Below are positions 1 to 6,856 of a stretch of DNA of 14,189 nucleotides, piece after piece. The DNA is from Bacillota bacterium (GTDB taxonomy: Bacteria > Bacillota > Clostridia > Clostridiales > Clostridiaceae), in NCBI GenBank assembly GCA_023427705.1, contig JAEZAL010000141.1, positions 1 through 14,189 on the forward strand, written 5' to 3'. Numbering within the stretch: the first letter of the stretch is position 1; every line of letters begins with the position of its first letter. The notes under the pieces were generated by a model. That model did not search any database, was not told the origin of the DNA, and worked only from the letters and a program-made list of their open reading frames with translations. The translations under genes were made by a program, and so were the position numbers.

Positions 1-53
1 ATATTATAAAGTATAAAAGGTACTGTATTAGAAAAATCTGATACTATCTAATA

Positions 54-84
54 AAAAAGCAGATTCAAATTGAATCTGCTTTTT
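54..84. terminator. Bidirectional intrinsic terminator downstream of aspD
   Basis: A perfect inverted repeat with 15-bp arms is centred on base 69, with GCAGATTC and GAATCTGC in the core. It is flanked by A6 on the left and T5 on the right, so it has a T tract in both directions. It lies about 40 bases past the aspD stop and probably also ends a gene coming from the left. The rest of 1-124 holds no gene I can support. Confidence 0.85.
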
Positions 85-124
85 AGTTCATACTAGTTTT
101 ATTAGAATGATACAACACCTTTAA

Positions 125-1783
125 CTATTGTGCTTTTTCCATTAAATTTGGATTTGCCCAAGTTGATTTTTGCCATTCAAGTACTAGTTCATTAAAGACT
201 TTTTTTAAAACCTTACCAATAATAAAATAATAATTATCATTTAAATTTGCTAAAGATATTCTAAAGGACCATTCAGAAGAAGCAAATCCATCTCCATTTA
301 ATAAAACAACAGAATAACTTCTTGCTAAATCATAAAGTATATCAAAAGGTGTATAGTTTTTAGAAATATAATTAGAAAAGTCTTCATTATATTTATTTCT
401 TGCCCAATCTAAAATATTAATTTCAGTGTAATAAGAAGCATCCATAGGATTTTTATCAAGATATAATTCTAACCCTTCAAATAATAAGGATTTACGTCTT
501 TTACATATTTCCATAGTTAAATTTTTATAATCATTTTTTATATCAACAAGAGCTGAGCCACAGAATAATGCCATTTGAACTTGTTGAGGAGTAGAAAGAC
601 CAGCAGTAAGATTTAAACCAACTTGTCTGCTATCTGCAACTAATCTATCTATAAATGGTACTTCTTCTGGATTTAAAATCATATGTTTATATCTATTATT
701 TAATTTATCTTTTTCTTCAAATGATAAGATTTTAATTTTATCATTAAATATATTATCTTTACTAAGTAGGATTGTACCTAATCTCCAACCAGTAACCCCG
801 AAGTACTTAGATAATGAGTAAACCCCAATAGTATTATAAGGTAAATAAGAAATAATTGATTTAAAATCTTTAATAAAGGTGCAATAAACATCGTCAGTTA
901 TAATCATTAAATTTGGATTGTATGTTTTAACTACATTTATCAAGTTATTTATAGTAGTTTCATTTAGAGCAATAGAAGCAGGGTTATTAGGATTAACTAT
1001 AAATAATGCTTTTATATTATTATCTTTAAGTTTTTCTAACTCTTCTAATGGATATTGGAAAGTAGGTGTATTATTTTCATCTAATTCGTTTGCATGAATT
1101 CTTATAACATCAAAATTATATTCAGGTAAATGTGGAATTTCTAAATAAGGTGTAAAAATTGGTGTCATTAATGCAATTTTATCACCTTTATTTAATAATT
1201 TATTTGCTGATAGCGAATCAAAAATATAGCACATTGCAGCTGTACCACCTTCTACAGCAAAAACATCAAACTCATTATTATAATTATTATCACCACATAG
1301 TTCTTTTAATAGATATCTATTTACAATGGTTTCTATATGTAAGAGCATTCTGTCTGGAAAGGGATAATTATCTCCTATAATTCCATCACATATTTCAAAT
1401 AAAAATTCATCTTTGTTAAAATTAAATTCATCTATGCAATAATCTACTATATCCTTTAGAAGTTTAATACCAGGTTGATTAGTATTTATATTGTAATAAT
1501 TTGAAAATCTATTATAAATTCCATCTTTCTTTATCATTCCAGCTAAGTTTTCTATACTTAATGTTTTTTTGCATTCTGAAACAGCAAATTGACCTAAGGT
1601 AAAGAAAGCTTGTCTAGGAGTTGCTGAAATCCAATTGGGATTTCCCCTTCCAGCATCTAAAACAGTACCATTAAATTTTTCTTTATCTAAATTAGCCAAT
1701 GTTATTAATTTATCTTTAAATTCAAAAGGACTTATTTTTCCATAAAGCTTTTTTAAATAGTCCTTATTTAGTGTAATTTCCAT
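125..1783 (-). CDS. aspD: Aspartate 4-decarboxylase (PLP-dependent, aminotransferase fold)
   Basis: Converts L-aspartate to L-alanine and CO2 and usually also has aspartate aminotransferase activity; cytoplasmic. The 552-residue product is much longer than ordinary class I aminotransferases (about 400) and fits the aspartate 4-decarboxylase family. Visible fold-type I residues: the EGGTAA phosphate-binding turn (178-183), NPNNP (264-268), DDVY with the pyridine-binding Asp298, the SLSK Schiff-base lysine Lys326, GWR (332-334) and a C-terminal FRIS substrate arginine Arg508. The N-terminal DAGRGNPNW and ATPRQAF segments are typical of the family rather than of plain AspAT. I chose the ATG at 1783 because AAAGGAGA lies 5 bases upstream and a promoter maps between it and the longer in-frame ATG at 1858, which would be untranscribed. 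It is divergent from the glycine-controlled symporter gene, which may move the alanine made here (inference). Confidence 0.9.
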   Translation of the reverse strand: MEITLNKDYLKKLYGKISPFEFKDKLITLANLDKEKFNGTVLDAGRGNPNWISATPRQAFFTLGQFAVSECKKTLSIENLAGMIKKDGIYNRFSNYYNINTNQPGIKLLKDIVDYCIDEFNFNKDEFLFEICDGIIGDNYPFPDRMLLHIETIVNRYLLKELCGDNNYNNEFDVFAVEGGTAAMCYIFDSLSANKLLNKGDKIALMTPIFTPYLEIPHLPEYNFDVIRIHANELDENNTPTFQYPLEELEKLKDNNIKALFIVNPNNPASIALNETTINNLINVVKTYNPNLMIITDDVYCTFIKDFKSIISYLPYNTIGVYSLSKYFGVTGWRLGTILLSKDNIFNDKIKILSFEEKDKLNNRYKHMILNPEEVPFIDRLVADSRQVGLNLTAGLSTPQQVQMALFCGSALVDIKNDYKNLTMEICKRRKSLLFEGLELYLDKNPMDASYYTEINILDWARNKYNEDFSNYISKNYTPFDILYDLARSYSVVLLNGDGFASSEWSFRISLANLNDNYYFIIGKVLKKVFNELVLEWQKSTWANPNLMEKAQ

Positions 1784-1817
1784 TGTAGTCTCCTTTTGCA
1801 TTTGTTTGTCTATTAAT

Positions 1818-1845
1818 AGTATATATCTAGAAAATAAAAAATCAA
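1818..1845 (-). promoter_or_regulatory. Sigma-A-type promoter of aspD
   Basis: On the minus strand TTGATT (1845-1840) is followed after 16 bases by TATACT (1823-1818). The predicted start of transcription is near 1811, giving a leader of about 28 bases with AAAGGAGA in front of the ATG at 1783. This supports the shorter aspD start. Inferred from consensus only. Confidence 0.6.
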
Positions 1846-1883
1846 TTATTTCTTGCAAAAAAACACAATTAATGAAATAATTG
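1843..1883. repeat. 10-bp inverted repeat overlapping the aspD -35 region
   Basis: CAATTATTTC (1843-1852) and GAAATAATTG (1874-1883) are exact reverse complements separated by 21 bases. The left arm covers part of the aspD -35 hexamer, so a regulator binding here would affect aspD. In A/T-rich DNA such repeats also arise by chance. No regulator is identified. Confidence 0.35.
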
Positions 1884-1904
1884 CTTCAAGGATTGATTGA
1901 TTTT

Positions 1905-1919
1905 TAATAGAATCTATTA
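1905..1919. repeat. 15-base palindrome in the aspD/symporter divergent region
   Basis: TAATAGA-A-TCTATTA is a perfect 7+1+7 palindrome between the two divergent promoters. Its form suits a dimeric repressor site, but it is all A/T except for one G:C pair per arm, so chance is a real alternative. Confidence 0.3.
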
Positions 1920-1977
1920 TATTGCAAGTAAATTAATAAAATACTGATAGAATTAATATAATTTTGTTAAAAAGTTC

Positions 1978-2006
1978 TTGAATTAATAAATAAAAGTATA
2001 TATAAT
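1978..2006 (+). promoter_or_regulatory. Sigma-A-type promoter of the glycine riboswitch/symporter transcript
   Basis: TTGAAT (1978-1983), a 17-base spacer and a perfect TATAAT (2001-2006) place the transcription start near 2013, just before the riboswitch leader stem that begins at 2026. A second TATAAT at 2012-2017 lacks a well-placed -35. The agreement between this start and the leader stem makes the call fairly strong. Confidence 0.75.
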
Positions 2007-2025
2007 AAATCTATAATTTAATTGT

Positions 2026-2193
2026 GTTCGGATGAAGATAGTGGGAGAGTGTTTTAAGTATCCACCGATGAAGTAAATCTTTCAGGTAATAGGACCGCTA
2101 TTGGACGAACCTCTGGAGAGACTCGTAAAAGAGCACCGAAGGAGCAAGGTAGCTTATTTAAGCTATTGAAACTTTCAGGTAAAAGGACAGGGG
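2026..2193 (+). promoter_or_regulatory. Tandem glycine riboswitch (leader kink-turn plus two aptamers)
   Basis: Two glycine aptamers in tandem. Each carries the family's conserved strings: GGGAGAG, CACCGATGAAG and TTTCAGGTAATAGGAC in the first; GGAGAG, GCACCGAAGGAGCAA and TTTCAGGTAAAAGGACAG in the second. Leader GTTCG (2026-2030) pairs with linker CGAAC (2106-2110), and ATAG (2038-2041) pairs with CTAT (2098-2101). The unpaired GATGA and GGA between them form the kink-turn known to link the two aptamers. Aptamer 2 closes by CCTCTG (2110-2115) pairing with CAGGGG (2188-2193), and TAGCTT/AAGCTA forms its variable hairpin. It lies directly upstream of a sodium:alanine/glycine symporter gene, a known context for this riboswitch. 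Confidence 0.96.
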
Positions 2194-2244
2194 ATATGAT
2201 AGAGCTATATTTTTATTGTTGTAGCTTTTACTATCTATTCTCCT
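2189..2244 (+). promoter_or_regulatory. Predicted antiterminator of the glycine riboswitch
   Basis: AGGGGA (2189-2194) can pair with TCTCCT (2239-2244), continued by AT/AT, GATAG (2198-2202) with CTATC (2231-2235) and AGCTAT (2203-2208) with GTAGCT (2221-2226, last pair G-U), with small bulges. It uses GGGG of the aptamer-2 closing stem and TCCT of the terminator 5' arm, so it excludes both. It should therefore form only when glycine is absent. Derived by hand pairing, not by folding software. Confidence 0.6.
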
Positions 2245-2275
2245 CCATAAAATTATTTTAAGGGGGAATTTTTTT
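2241..2275 (+). terminator. Riboswitch-controlled terminator that also buries the ribosome binding site
   Basis: TCCTCC (2241-2246) pairs with GGGGGA (2262-2267). After one A-A mismatch, TAAAA (2248-2252) pairs with TTTTA (2256-2260) around a 3-base loop. Seven Ts (2269-2275) follow and run straight into the ATG at 2276. The 3' arm AGGGGGA is the only Shine-Dalgarno of the symporter gene. The hairpin can thus stop transcription and also hide the ribosome binding site. Glycine-bound aptamer 2 frees TCCTCC and favours this hairpin (inference). Confidence 0.7.
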
Positions 2276-3652
2276 ATGTTAAACCAAATCGAATCAATTT
2301 TAAGCTCTATCAGTAGTATTATATGGGGTCCACCATTACTTATATTACTAATAGGAACAGGTATCTATTTAACAATTAGACTTAAGTTACTTCAGGTAAT
2401 AAGATTACCATTAGCATTTAAGTATGTTTTTTCAAAGGAAGAAGGTAATGATGTTAAAGGTGATGTTTCAAGCTATGCTGCATTATGTACAGCACTATCA
2501 GCAACTATTGGAACTGGAAATATAGTTGGTGTTGCTACAGCAATTACTGCAGGAGGGCCAGGAGCATTATTTTGGATGTGGATTGCAGCATTTTTTGGAA
2601 TGGCAACAAAGTATGCTGAAGGATTACTTGCTATTAAGTATAGAGAAGTTGATGAAAATGGTGAGATGGCTGGGGGGCCAATGTATTATATAAAAAATGG
2701 ATTAGGTTTAAATTGGCTAGCAAAATTATTTGCAATATTTGGTGTAGGAGTTGCATTACTTGGAATAGGAACTTTTGGACAAGTTAAATCTATAGCTGAT
2801 GCAGCACAAATAGGATTTAATATACCTATAGTGGTAACAACAATAATAATTACTGTTGTAGTTGCTTTAATAACATTAGGTGGAATAAAAAGAATATCTA
2901 CTGTTTCAGAAGCAGTTGTTCCTTTTATGGCAATTTTATATGTAGTTGGTGCATTATTAGTATTATTTTTTAATTTTGATAAAATACCGTCAGCAATATC
3001 ACTAATAATACAAAGTGCATTTAATCCAAAAGCTGCTTTAGGAGGTGCTACAGGAATAACAGTAACAATTGCAATGCAAAAAGGAATTGGAAGAGGAATA
3101 TTTTCTAATGAATCTGGCCTTGGAAGTGCACCAATAGCAGCAGCTGCTGCTAAGACAAATTCAGCAGTTAGACAAGGATTAATTTCAATGACAGGAACTT
3201 TTTTAGATACTATAGTTGTATGTACTATGACAGGTATAGTAATAGTTTTAACTGGAAATTATAGTGGTAATATTGAAGGGGCAGCTTTAACAACTTTAGC
3301 CTTTGAATCTGGATTACCAATAGCTTTGGTGGGAAAATACATTGTTAACATAGGACTTATATTCTTTGCTTTTACAACTATTATAGGTTGGAACTATTAT
3401 GGTGAAAGGTGTGTTCAGTATTTATTTGGAGTAAAAGGAATAAAACCTTATAAGATATTATTTATAGTACTTGTAGGGATTGGACCATTCTTACCATTAG
3501 AGATGATTTTTATAATAGCAGATATAGTAAATGGTCTTATGGCATTTCCTAATTTAGTAGGATTAATAGGATTAAGAAAAGTAGTTATAGAAGAAACAGA
3601 ACAATACTTTGAAGAATTGAAAGAAATAGAAAAAGAGGTATTGTCTGCTTAA
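2276..3652 (+). CDS. AGCS-family sodium:alanine/glycine symporter
   Basis: A 458-residue integral membrane protein of the alanine-or-glycine:cation symporter family, which imports alanine and/or glycine with sodium. Family signatures are clear: ATIGTGNIVGVATAI (76-90), GGPGALFWMW (93-102), an MAGGPMYYI segment (131-139) and GIGRGIFSNESGLGSAP (270-286). About 10-11 hydrophobic segments fill 18-37 and 68-430, and a charged Glu/Lys tail follows residue 435. The length is usual for the family. The start is fixed by AGGGGGA 8 bases upstream. Its leader is a tandem glycine riboswitch predicted to shut the gene off when glycine is plentiful, so glycine is a likely substrate. Alanine from the divergent aspD is a second candidate. 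No other gene shares the transcript. Confidence 0.93.
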   Translation: MLNQIESILSSISSIIWGPPLLILLIGTGIYLTIRLKLLQVIRLPLAFKYVFSKEEGNDVKGDVSSYAALCTALSATIGTGNIVGVATAITAGGPGALFWMWIAAFFGMATKYAEGLLAIKYREVDENGEMAGGPMYYIKNGLGLNWLAKLFAIFGVGVALLGIGTFGQVKSIADAAQIGFNIPIVVTTIIITVVVALITLGGIKRISTVSEAVVPFMAILYVVGALLVLFFNFDKIPSAISLIIQSAFNPKAALGGATGITVTIAMQKGIGRGIFSNESGLGSAPIAAAAAKTNSAVRQGLISMTGTFLDTIVVCTMTGIVIVLTGNYSGNIEGAALTTLAFESGLPIALVGKYIVNIGLIFFAFTTIIGWNYYGERCVQYLFGVKGIKPYKILFIVLVGIGPFLPLEMIFIIADIVNGLMAFPNLVGLIGLRKVVIEETEQYFEELKEIEKEVLSA

Positions 3653-3675
3653 TAAGCAAAAATACATTAAGTTTT

Positions 3676-3731
3676 AAAGTGGATAGGCGAGTTTAATTAT
3701 ATTTTTATAAATAAACTTATATATCCACTTT
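3676..3731 (+). terminator. Terminator of the symporter gene
   Basis: AAAGTGGATA (3676-3685) and TATCCACTTT (3722-3731) are exact complements. An inner AGTTTA/TAAACT stem (3690-3695 with 3712-3717) shortens the loop. The 3' side runs into TTTTATATTTG. It lies 24 bases past the stop codon. The tail is an imperfect T tract, so efficiency is uncertain. The remainder of 3653-3821 holds no gene or clear promoter I can support. Confidence 0.6.
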
Positions 3732-3821
3732 TATATTTGTTAAATATTAAGTAAAATAATATTAATGAGAATTTTATATAAACAATATTATTATAGTATT
3801 GAGTAAATAAGGGGTGGAAAT

Positions 3822-4784
3822 TTGCAATATAAGGGAAGCTATAAAGGGTTAAATGATGTAGGCAAATCAATAAATGAAAATAAACTTAAGAAAGTTATCT
3901 TAATATTGGTATTTCTAATTACTTTTACTAGTACTGTATATATGATTACAAATAAAGTAGAAAATAAAATAGGTAGTATAAAACTATCTAATGAAGAAAT
4001 ACAGAACTATATTAATATAGCTGATGAATTGAGTAAATCTGGATATCAATTAAACTGGCAGGAAATAGCAGCACTTAACTCTGCTTTAAATAATGGAGAT
4101 TTTATAATTAATAATGATAATATTATTAATATAGAAAAGGCTTTGATGAAAAAAGATAAAGAAGGAAATGTTATAGGAATTAATTCTTTTAAAAGTGCAC
4201 TAAAGGATTTAAAGTTAGATAGTGCTAAAGAGAGGATTGCTGAAAATAATTTAGAGGGTATAAGAAATAATTATTTAAATGAAAGATTAGCTAGTGATAA
4301 AAGTAAAATAGAATTTATAGAAAGTGTTTCTAAAATTGCTTTTGATAACTATAAGGAATATAAAATTTTACCATCCATAACTATATCACAAGCAATCTTA
4401 GAATCAGGATGGGGAGAATCAGAACTTTCGTCAGAATATAATAATCTTTTTGGAATAAAAGCTGATAGTAGATGGAGTGGAGAAAAGGTAGAATTAGAAA
4501 CTAAAGAAAACTATGATGATGTAATAGTTAGTGCATTTAGAGCATATGAGGATTTAACTTCCTCTATAAAAGATCATGGAAGGTTTTTATATGAAAATGA
4601 AAGATATTCCCTTAATGGATTATTTGATGGTAAAACTTATAAAGAACAAGCACAAGCATTAGAAAATGCAGGATATAGTACTGCAAAAGATGAAGAGGGA
4701 AACCTTATATATGCAGATAAGTTAATAAGAGTTATACAAGAAAATAATTTAATGCTATATGATACATTAGTAAAAAGAAAATAA
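3822..4784 (+). CDS. Membrane-anchored N-acetylglucosaminidase (glucosaminidase domain)
   Basis: A cell-wall hydrolase that should cut the glycan strands of peptidoglycan outside the membrane. Residues 23-42 form one hydrophobic segment after a Lys-rich start and no lipobox is seen, so it looks like an uncleaved signal anchor. Residues 55-160 are a charged, Asn-rich helical region I do not recognise; part of it (YQLNWQEIAALNSALNNGDF, 75-94) could be a small substrate- or partner-binding module. Residues 162-315 are a glucosaminidase domain of the FlgJ/LytG type: SQAILESGWGES (189-200) has the catalytic glutamate Glu194, followed by NNLFGIK (207-213) and AFRAYEDLTSSIKDHGRFL (238-256). The start codon is TTG, chosen for GGGGTGG 4 bases upstream. 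There are no SH3 or LysM repeats. It stands alone on its strand. Confidence 0.87.
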   Translation: MQYKGSYKGLNDVGKSINENKLKKVILILVFLITFTSTVYMITNKVENKIGSIKLSNEEIQNYINIADELSKSGYQLNWQEIAALNSALNNGDFIINNDNIINIEKALMKKDKEGNVIGINSFKSALKDLKLDSAKERIAENNLEGIRNNYLNERLASDKSKIEFIESVSKIAFDNYKEYKILPSITISQAILESGWGESELSSEYNNLFGIKADSRWSGEKVELETKENYDDVIVSAFRAYEDLTSSIKDHGRFLYENERYSLNGLFDGKTYKEQAQALENAGYSTAKDEEGNLIYADKLIRVIQENNLMLYDTLVKRK

Positions 4785-4805
4785 ATATTATGATATAAGA
4801 TTTAA

Positions 4806-4873
4806 TAATAAACATATCATATTGTAGTAACTTGAGTTTATGAGATGGAAAAAGCAATATGATATGTTTATTA
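4806..4873. repeat. 19-bp perfect inverted repeat between convergent genes
   Basis: TAATAAACATATCATATTG (4806-4824) and its exact reverse complement (4855-4873) enclose a 30-base loop. It fills the gap between the glucosaminidase stop and the acylphosphatase stop, where a two-way terminator is expected. Neither side has a proper T tract and the loop is long for a terminator. The loop resembles that of the hairpin at 12541-12611, so a repeated element or small structured RNA is possible. Confidence 0.8.
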
Positions 4874-4877
4874 CATT

Positions 4878-5147
4878 CTATTTAATTGTAAATGCAGTCT
4901 CACCTGGAATAACTTCTATTTCTTTTTGGGAAAGCGATGTAATTCTAATGAAATAGTTTCCTTTTTTTATTAGGCTTATAAAATTTTGTATTGTGTTTCC
5001 TGTTCCCTGAATTTCCATCTCAACCATTCCATTGGACATATTATGTATCCATCCTGTTATATTCAGGTTATAGGCAGTCATTTGACAAAAATATCTAAAA
5101 CCAACTCCTTGAACTCTTCCATCAACAACAATATAGTGTCTAGTCAC
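4878..5147 (-). CDS. acyP: Acylphosphatase
   Basis: A small cytoplasmic enzyme that hydrolyses acyl phosphates such as acetyl phosphate. The 89 residues match the usual 90-100 of the family. Both signatures are present: GRVQGVGFRYF (10-20) with the phosphate-binding Arg18, and GWIHNMSNGMVEMEIQG (32-48) with the catalytic Asn36. The 18-residue spacing between Arg and Asn is as in characterised acylphosphatases. The start is GTG, preceded by AAGGAG 7 bases upstream. It is divergent from ndk and convergent with the glucosaminidase, so it is probably transcribed alone. In fermenters that make acetyl phosphate its physiological role is often unclear. Confidence 0.95.
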   Translation of the reverse strand: MTRHYIVVDGRVQGVGFRYFCQMTAYNLNITGWIHNMSNGMVEMEIQGTGNTIQNFISLIKKGNYFIRITSLSQKEIEVIPGETAFTIK

Positions 5148-5178
5148 TTTATCACTCCTTAATTACTTTAATAAGAAA

Positions 5179-5187
5179 ATTATATCA
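5179..5187 (-). promoter_or_regulatory. Extended -10 promoter of acyP
   Basis: On the minus strand TGATATAAT (5187-5179) combines a perfect TATAAT with the upstream TG of an extended -10. No good -35 is seen at the matching distance, which extended -10 promoters tolerate. The leader to the GTG start would be about 25 bases. Confidence 0.55.
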
Positions 5188-5244
5188 TAAAATAAGCAAA
5201 AGAGTAAATATTCTGAATTTTGTGTTAATAGAAACGTAAATAAA

Positions 5245-5253
5245 TGTTATAAT
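5245..5253 (+). promoter_or_regulatory. Extended -10 promoter of ndk
   Basis: TGTTATAAT (5245-5253) is an extended -10 with a perfect TATAAT. The -35 position (TTAATA, 5225-5230) is weak. Transcription would start near 5260, just before AGGAGG at 5272-5277. Confidence 0.6.
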
Positions 5254-5284
5254 CTAATGGAGAATTTATATAGGAGGAAGAATT

Positions 5285-5686
5285 ATGGAAAGATCACTAG
5301 TGCTTATAAAACCAGATGCTGTTAGAAAAAATTTAATAGGTAAGATTATTAGTGTATATGAAGATAATAATCTAAAAGTTATAGCTTTAAGAATGGGAAG
5401 GATTACTAAAGAATTTGCAAGTAAACATTATGAAGAACATATAGGAAAAGATTTTTATATGCCATTACTAGATTTTATAACTAGTGGACCTTTATGTGCT
5501 TTAGTTTTAGAAGGAGAAAATGCAATAGAAAGAATTAGAGATATAAATGGTAGCACTAATCCTGAAAAAGCAAAAGAAGGCACTATAAGAAAAATGTATG
5601 CAAGTAGCAATAGGGAAAATTGTGTGCATGCTTCAGATAGTTTAGAAAGTGCTAAAAGAGAAATAGAACTATGGTTTGGGAAATAA
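5285..5686 (+). CDS. ndk: Nucleoside diphosphate kinase
   Basis: Transfers the gamma-phosphate between nucleoside triphosphates and diphosphates through a phosphohistidine, balancing NTP and dNTP pools in the cytoplasm. The 133-residue protein is slightly short for the family (about 135-150). It shows VLIKPDAV (6-13) with Lys9, the Kpn-loop region NGSTNPEKAKEGTIR (88-102) and the active-site segment NRENCVHASDS (109-119) with nucleophile His115. Most homologues have HGSDS after the histidine; here it is HASDS, a mild change unlikely to abolish activity. The ATG has AGGAGG 7 bases upstream. The gene is monocistronic: its own promoter upstream and a strong terminator at 5750-5779. Confidence 0.97.
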   Translation: MERSLVLIKPDAVRKNLIGKIISVYEDNNLKVIALRMGRITKEFASKHYEEHIGKDFYMPLLDFITSGPLCALVLEGENAIERIRDINGSTNPEKAKEGTIRKMYASSNRENCVHASDSLESAKREIELWFGK

Positions 5687-5749
5687 TGAAAAGAGCAAAA
5701 TATAAGAAATTTCAGAAGGAGTTTCTTAAATAAATTTATTTTTATTAAT

Positions 5750-5779
5750 TTAAAAGAGCTGCATAAGCAGCTCTTTTAA
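5750..5779. terminator. Bidirectional terminator between ndk and potD
   Basis: TAAAAGAGCTGC (5751-5762), loop ATAA, and GCAGCTCTTTTA (5767-5778) form a perfect stem, extended by one T-A pair. T and A runs at both ends suit termination of ndk (plus) and of the pot operon (minus), whose last stop is at 5795. A weaker hairpin, AAGAAA (5704-5709) with TTTCTT (5722-5727), precedes it after the ndk stop. Confidence 0.85.
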
Positions 5780-5794
5780 TATGGTATATAAATT

Positions 5795-6856
5795 CTAACT
5801 AATTTTTACTTTTAGCCAAACATCATCATATAATTTGATATCATTTCCTAAGTCCTTATAAATTTCACATTTATCTAACACTTCCTTAGGAGGATAAACA
5901 GCTTCATTTTCTTGTGTTTCTTTATCAAGAAGGGCATAAGCAGCTGTGTTAGGAGTAGCATAGCCTATATATTCAACATTTTCTTTTGCATTTTCTGGAT
6001 CAGATAAGAAGTTTATAAATTCTTCTGCTTCAGTTTTATGTTTAGCTCCTTTAGGAATAACCATAACATCAAACCATTTATTAGAACCTTCCTTAGGAAC
6101 AACATATTGAAGATTTAAATCTGAAGCTTCATCTTGTATGTATATTGCATCACCAGAATATACAGTAGCCATTATTGCTTCTCCGTTAATCATCTTATCC
6201 TTAACTTCATCCATAACATAAGATTGAACTAAAGGCTTTTGCTTTATTAATTCATCTGCTGCAGCATCTAATTGTTGTTTATCTACAGAGTTCATTGAAT
6301 ACCCAAGTCTAACTAATGATATTGCTAAGGTATCTCTTATAGAGTCAAACATAAAAATTTCACCCTTATATTTTTCATTCCATAAGATATCCCAGCTATC
6401 TACAACTTCATCAACTCTATCAGCATCATAGATAATACCAATAGTTCCCCACATATATGGAACAGAGTACTCGTTGTTTGGATCATATGGTAAGTTTTTA
6501 AAGTCTTCACCGATATATTGATAGTTAGGAATATTATTAAAATCTATTTTTTCTAACATATCTTCTTTTTTCATTTTTTCGACCATATAGTCTGAAGGGA
6601 AGATTAAATCATAAGTACCAGGACTATTCTTCACCTTTTGATACATTATTTCATTTGATTCATAAGTATCATAAATAACATCTATACCAGTTTCATTTTC
6701 AAATTTATCTATTAAATCTTCATTTATATAATCACCATAGTTAAATACATTTAAAGTTCTTTTTCCACTTTCATCATTATTTTTACAACCAACAAAAGCT
6801 GAAGATACAAATATTAATGAAGATAAGACAGCTACAAACTTCTTAAGCTTTTTCAA
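5795..6856 (-). CDS. potD: Spermidine/putrescine-binding lipoprotein PotD
   Basis: The extracellular substrate-binding component of the polyamine ABC importer. It begins with a Lys-rich, hydrophobic signal peptide ending in SSAFVGC; Cys24 would be lipidated and hold it on the outer face of the membrane. The mature part is a type II periplasmic-binding fold with hallmarks of PotD: LNVFNYGDYI (36-45), YDLIFPSDYMV (82-92), YMWGTIGIIYD (134-144), FDSIRDTLAISL (170-181), and KWFDVMVIPKGAKH (260-273), whose Trp261 and Asp263 match polyamine-contacting positions. I chose a TTG start at 6856: GAGGTGAT, a near-perfect Shine-Dalgarno, lies 4 bases upstream. The in-frame GTG at 6865 is inside that site. 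It is the last gene of the operon and overlaps potC by 14 bases. Confidence 0.93.
   Translation of the reverse strand: MKKLKKFVAVLSSLIFVSSAFVGCKNNDESGKRTLNVFNYGDYINEDLIDKFENETGIDVIYDTYESNEIMYQKVKNSPGTYDLIFPSDYMVEKMKKEDMLEKIDFNNIPNYQYIGEDFKNLPYDPNNEYSVPYMWGTIGIIYDADRVDEVVDSWDILWNEKYKGEIFMFDSIRDTLAISLVRLGYSMNSVDKQQLDAAADELIKQKPLVQSYVMDEVKDKMINGEAIMATVYSGDAIYIQDEASDLNLQYVVPKEGSNKWFDVMVIPKGAKHKTEAEEFINFLSDPENAKENVEYIGYATPNTAAYALLDKETQENEAVYPPKEVLDKCEIYKDLGNDIKLYDDVWLKVKIS

Noticed and set aside
1159..1380. Open frame on the plus strand inside aspD
   Set aside because: It lies entirely antisense to a well-supported enzyme gene, has no ribosome binding site, and its product is low-complexity Tyr/Leu/His-rich.
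1784..1858. 25-residue N-terminal extension of aspD from the ATG at 1858
   Set aside because: No ribosome binding site precedes it, it crosses the predicted -35 and -10, and a strong AAAGGAGA fits the ATG at 1783.
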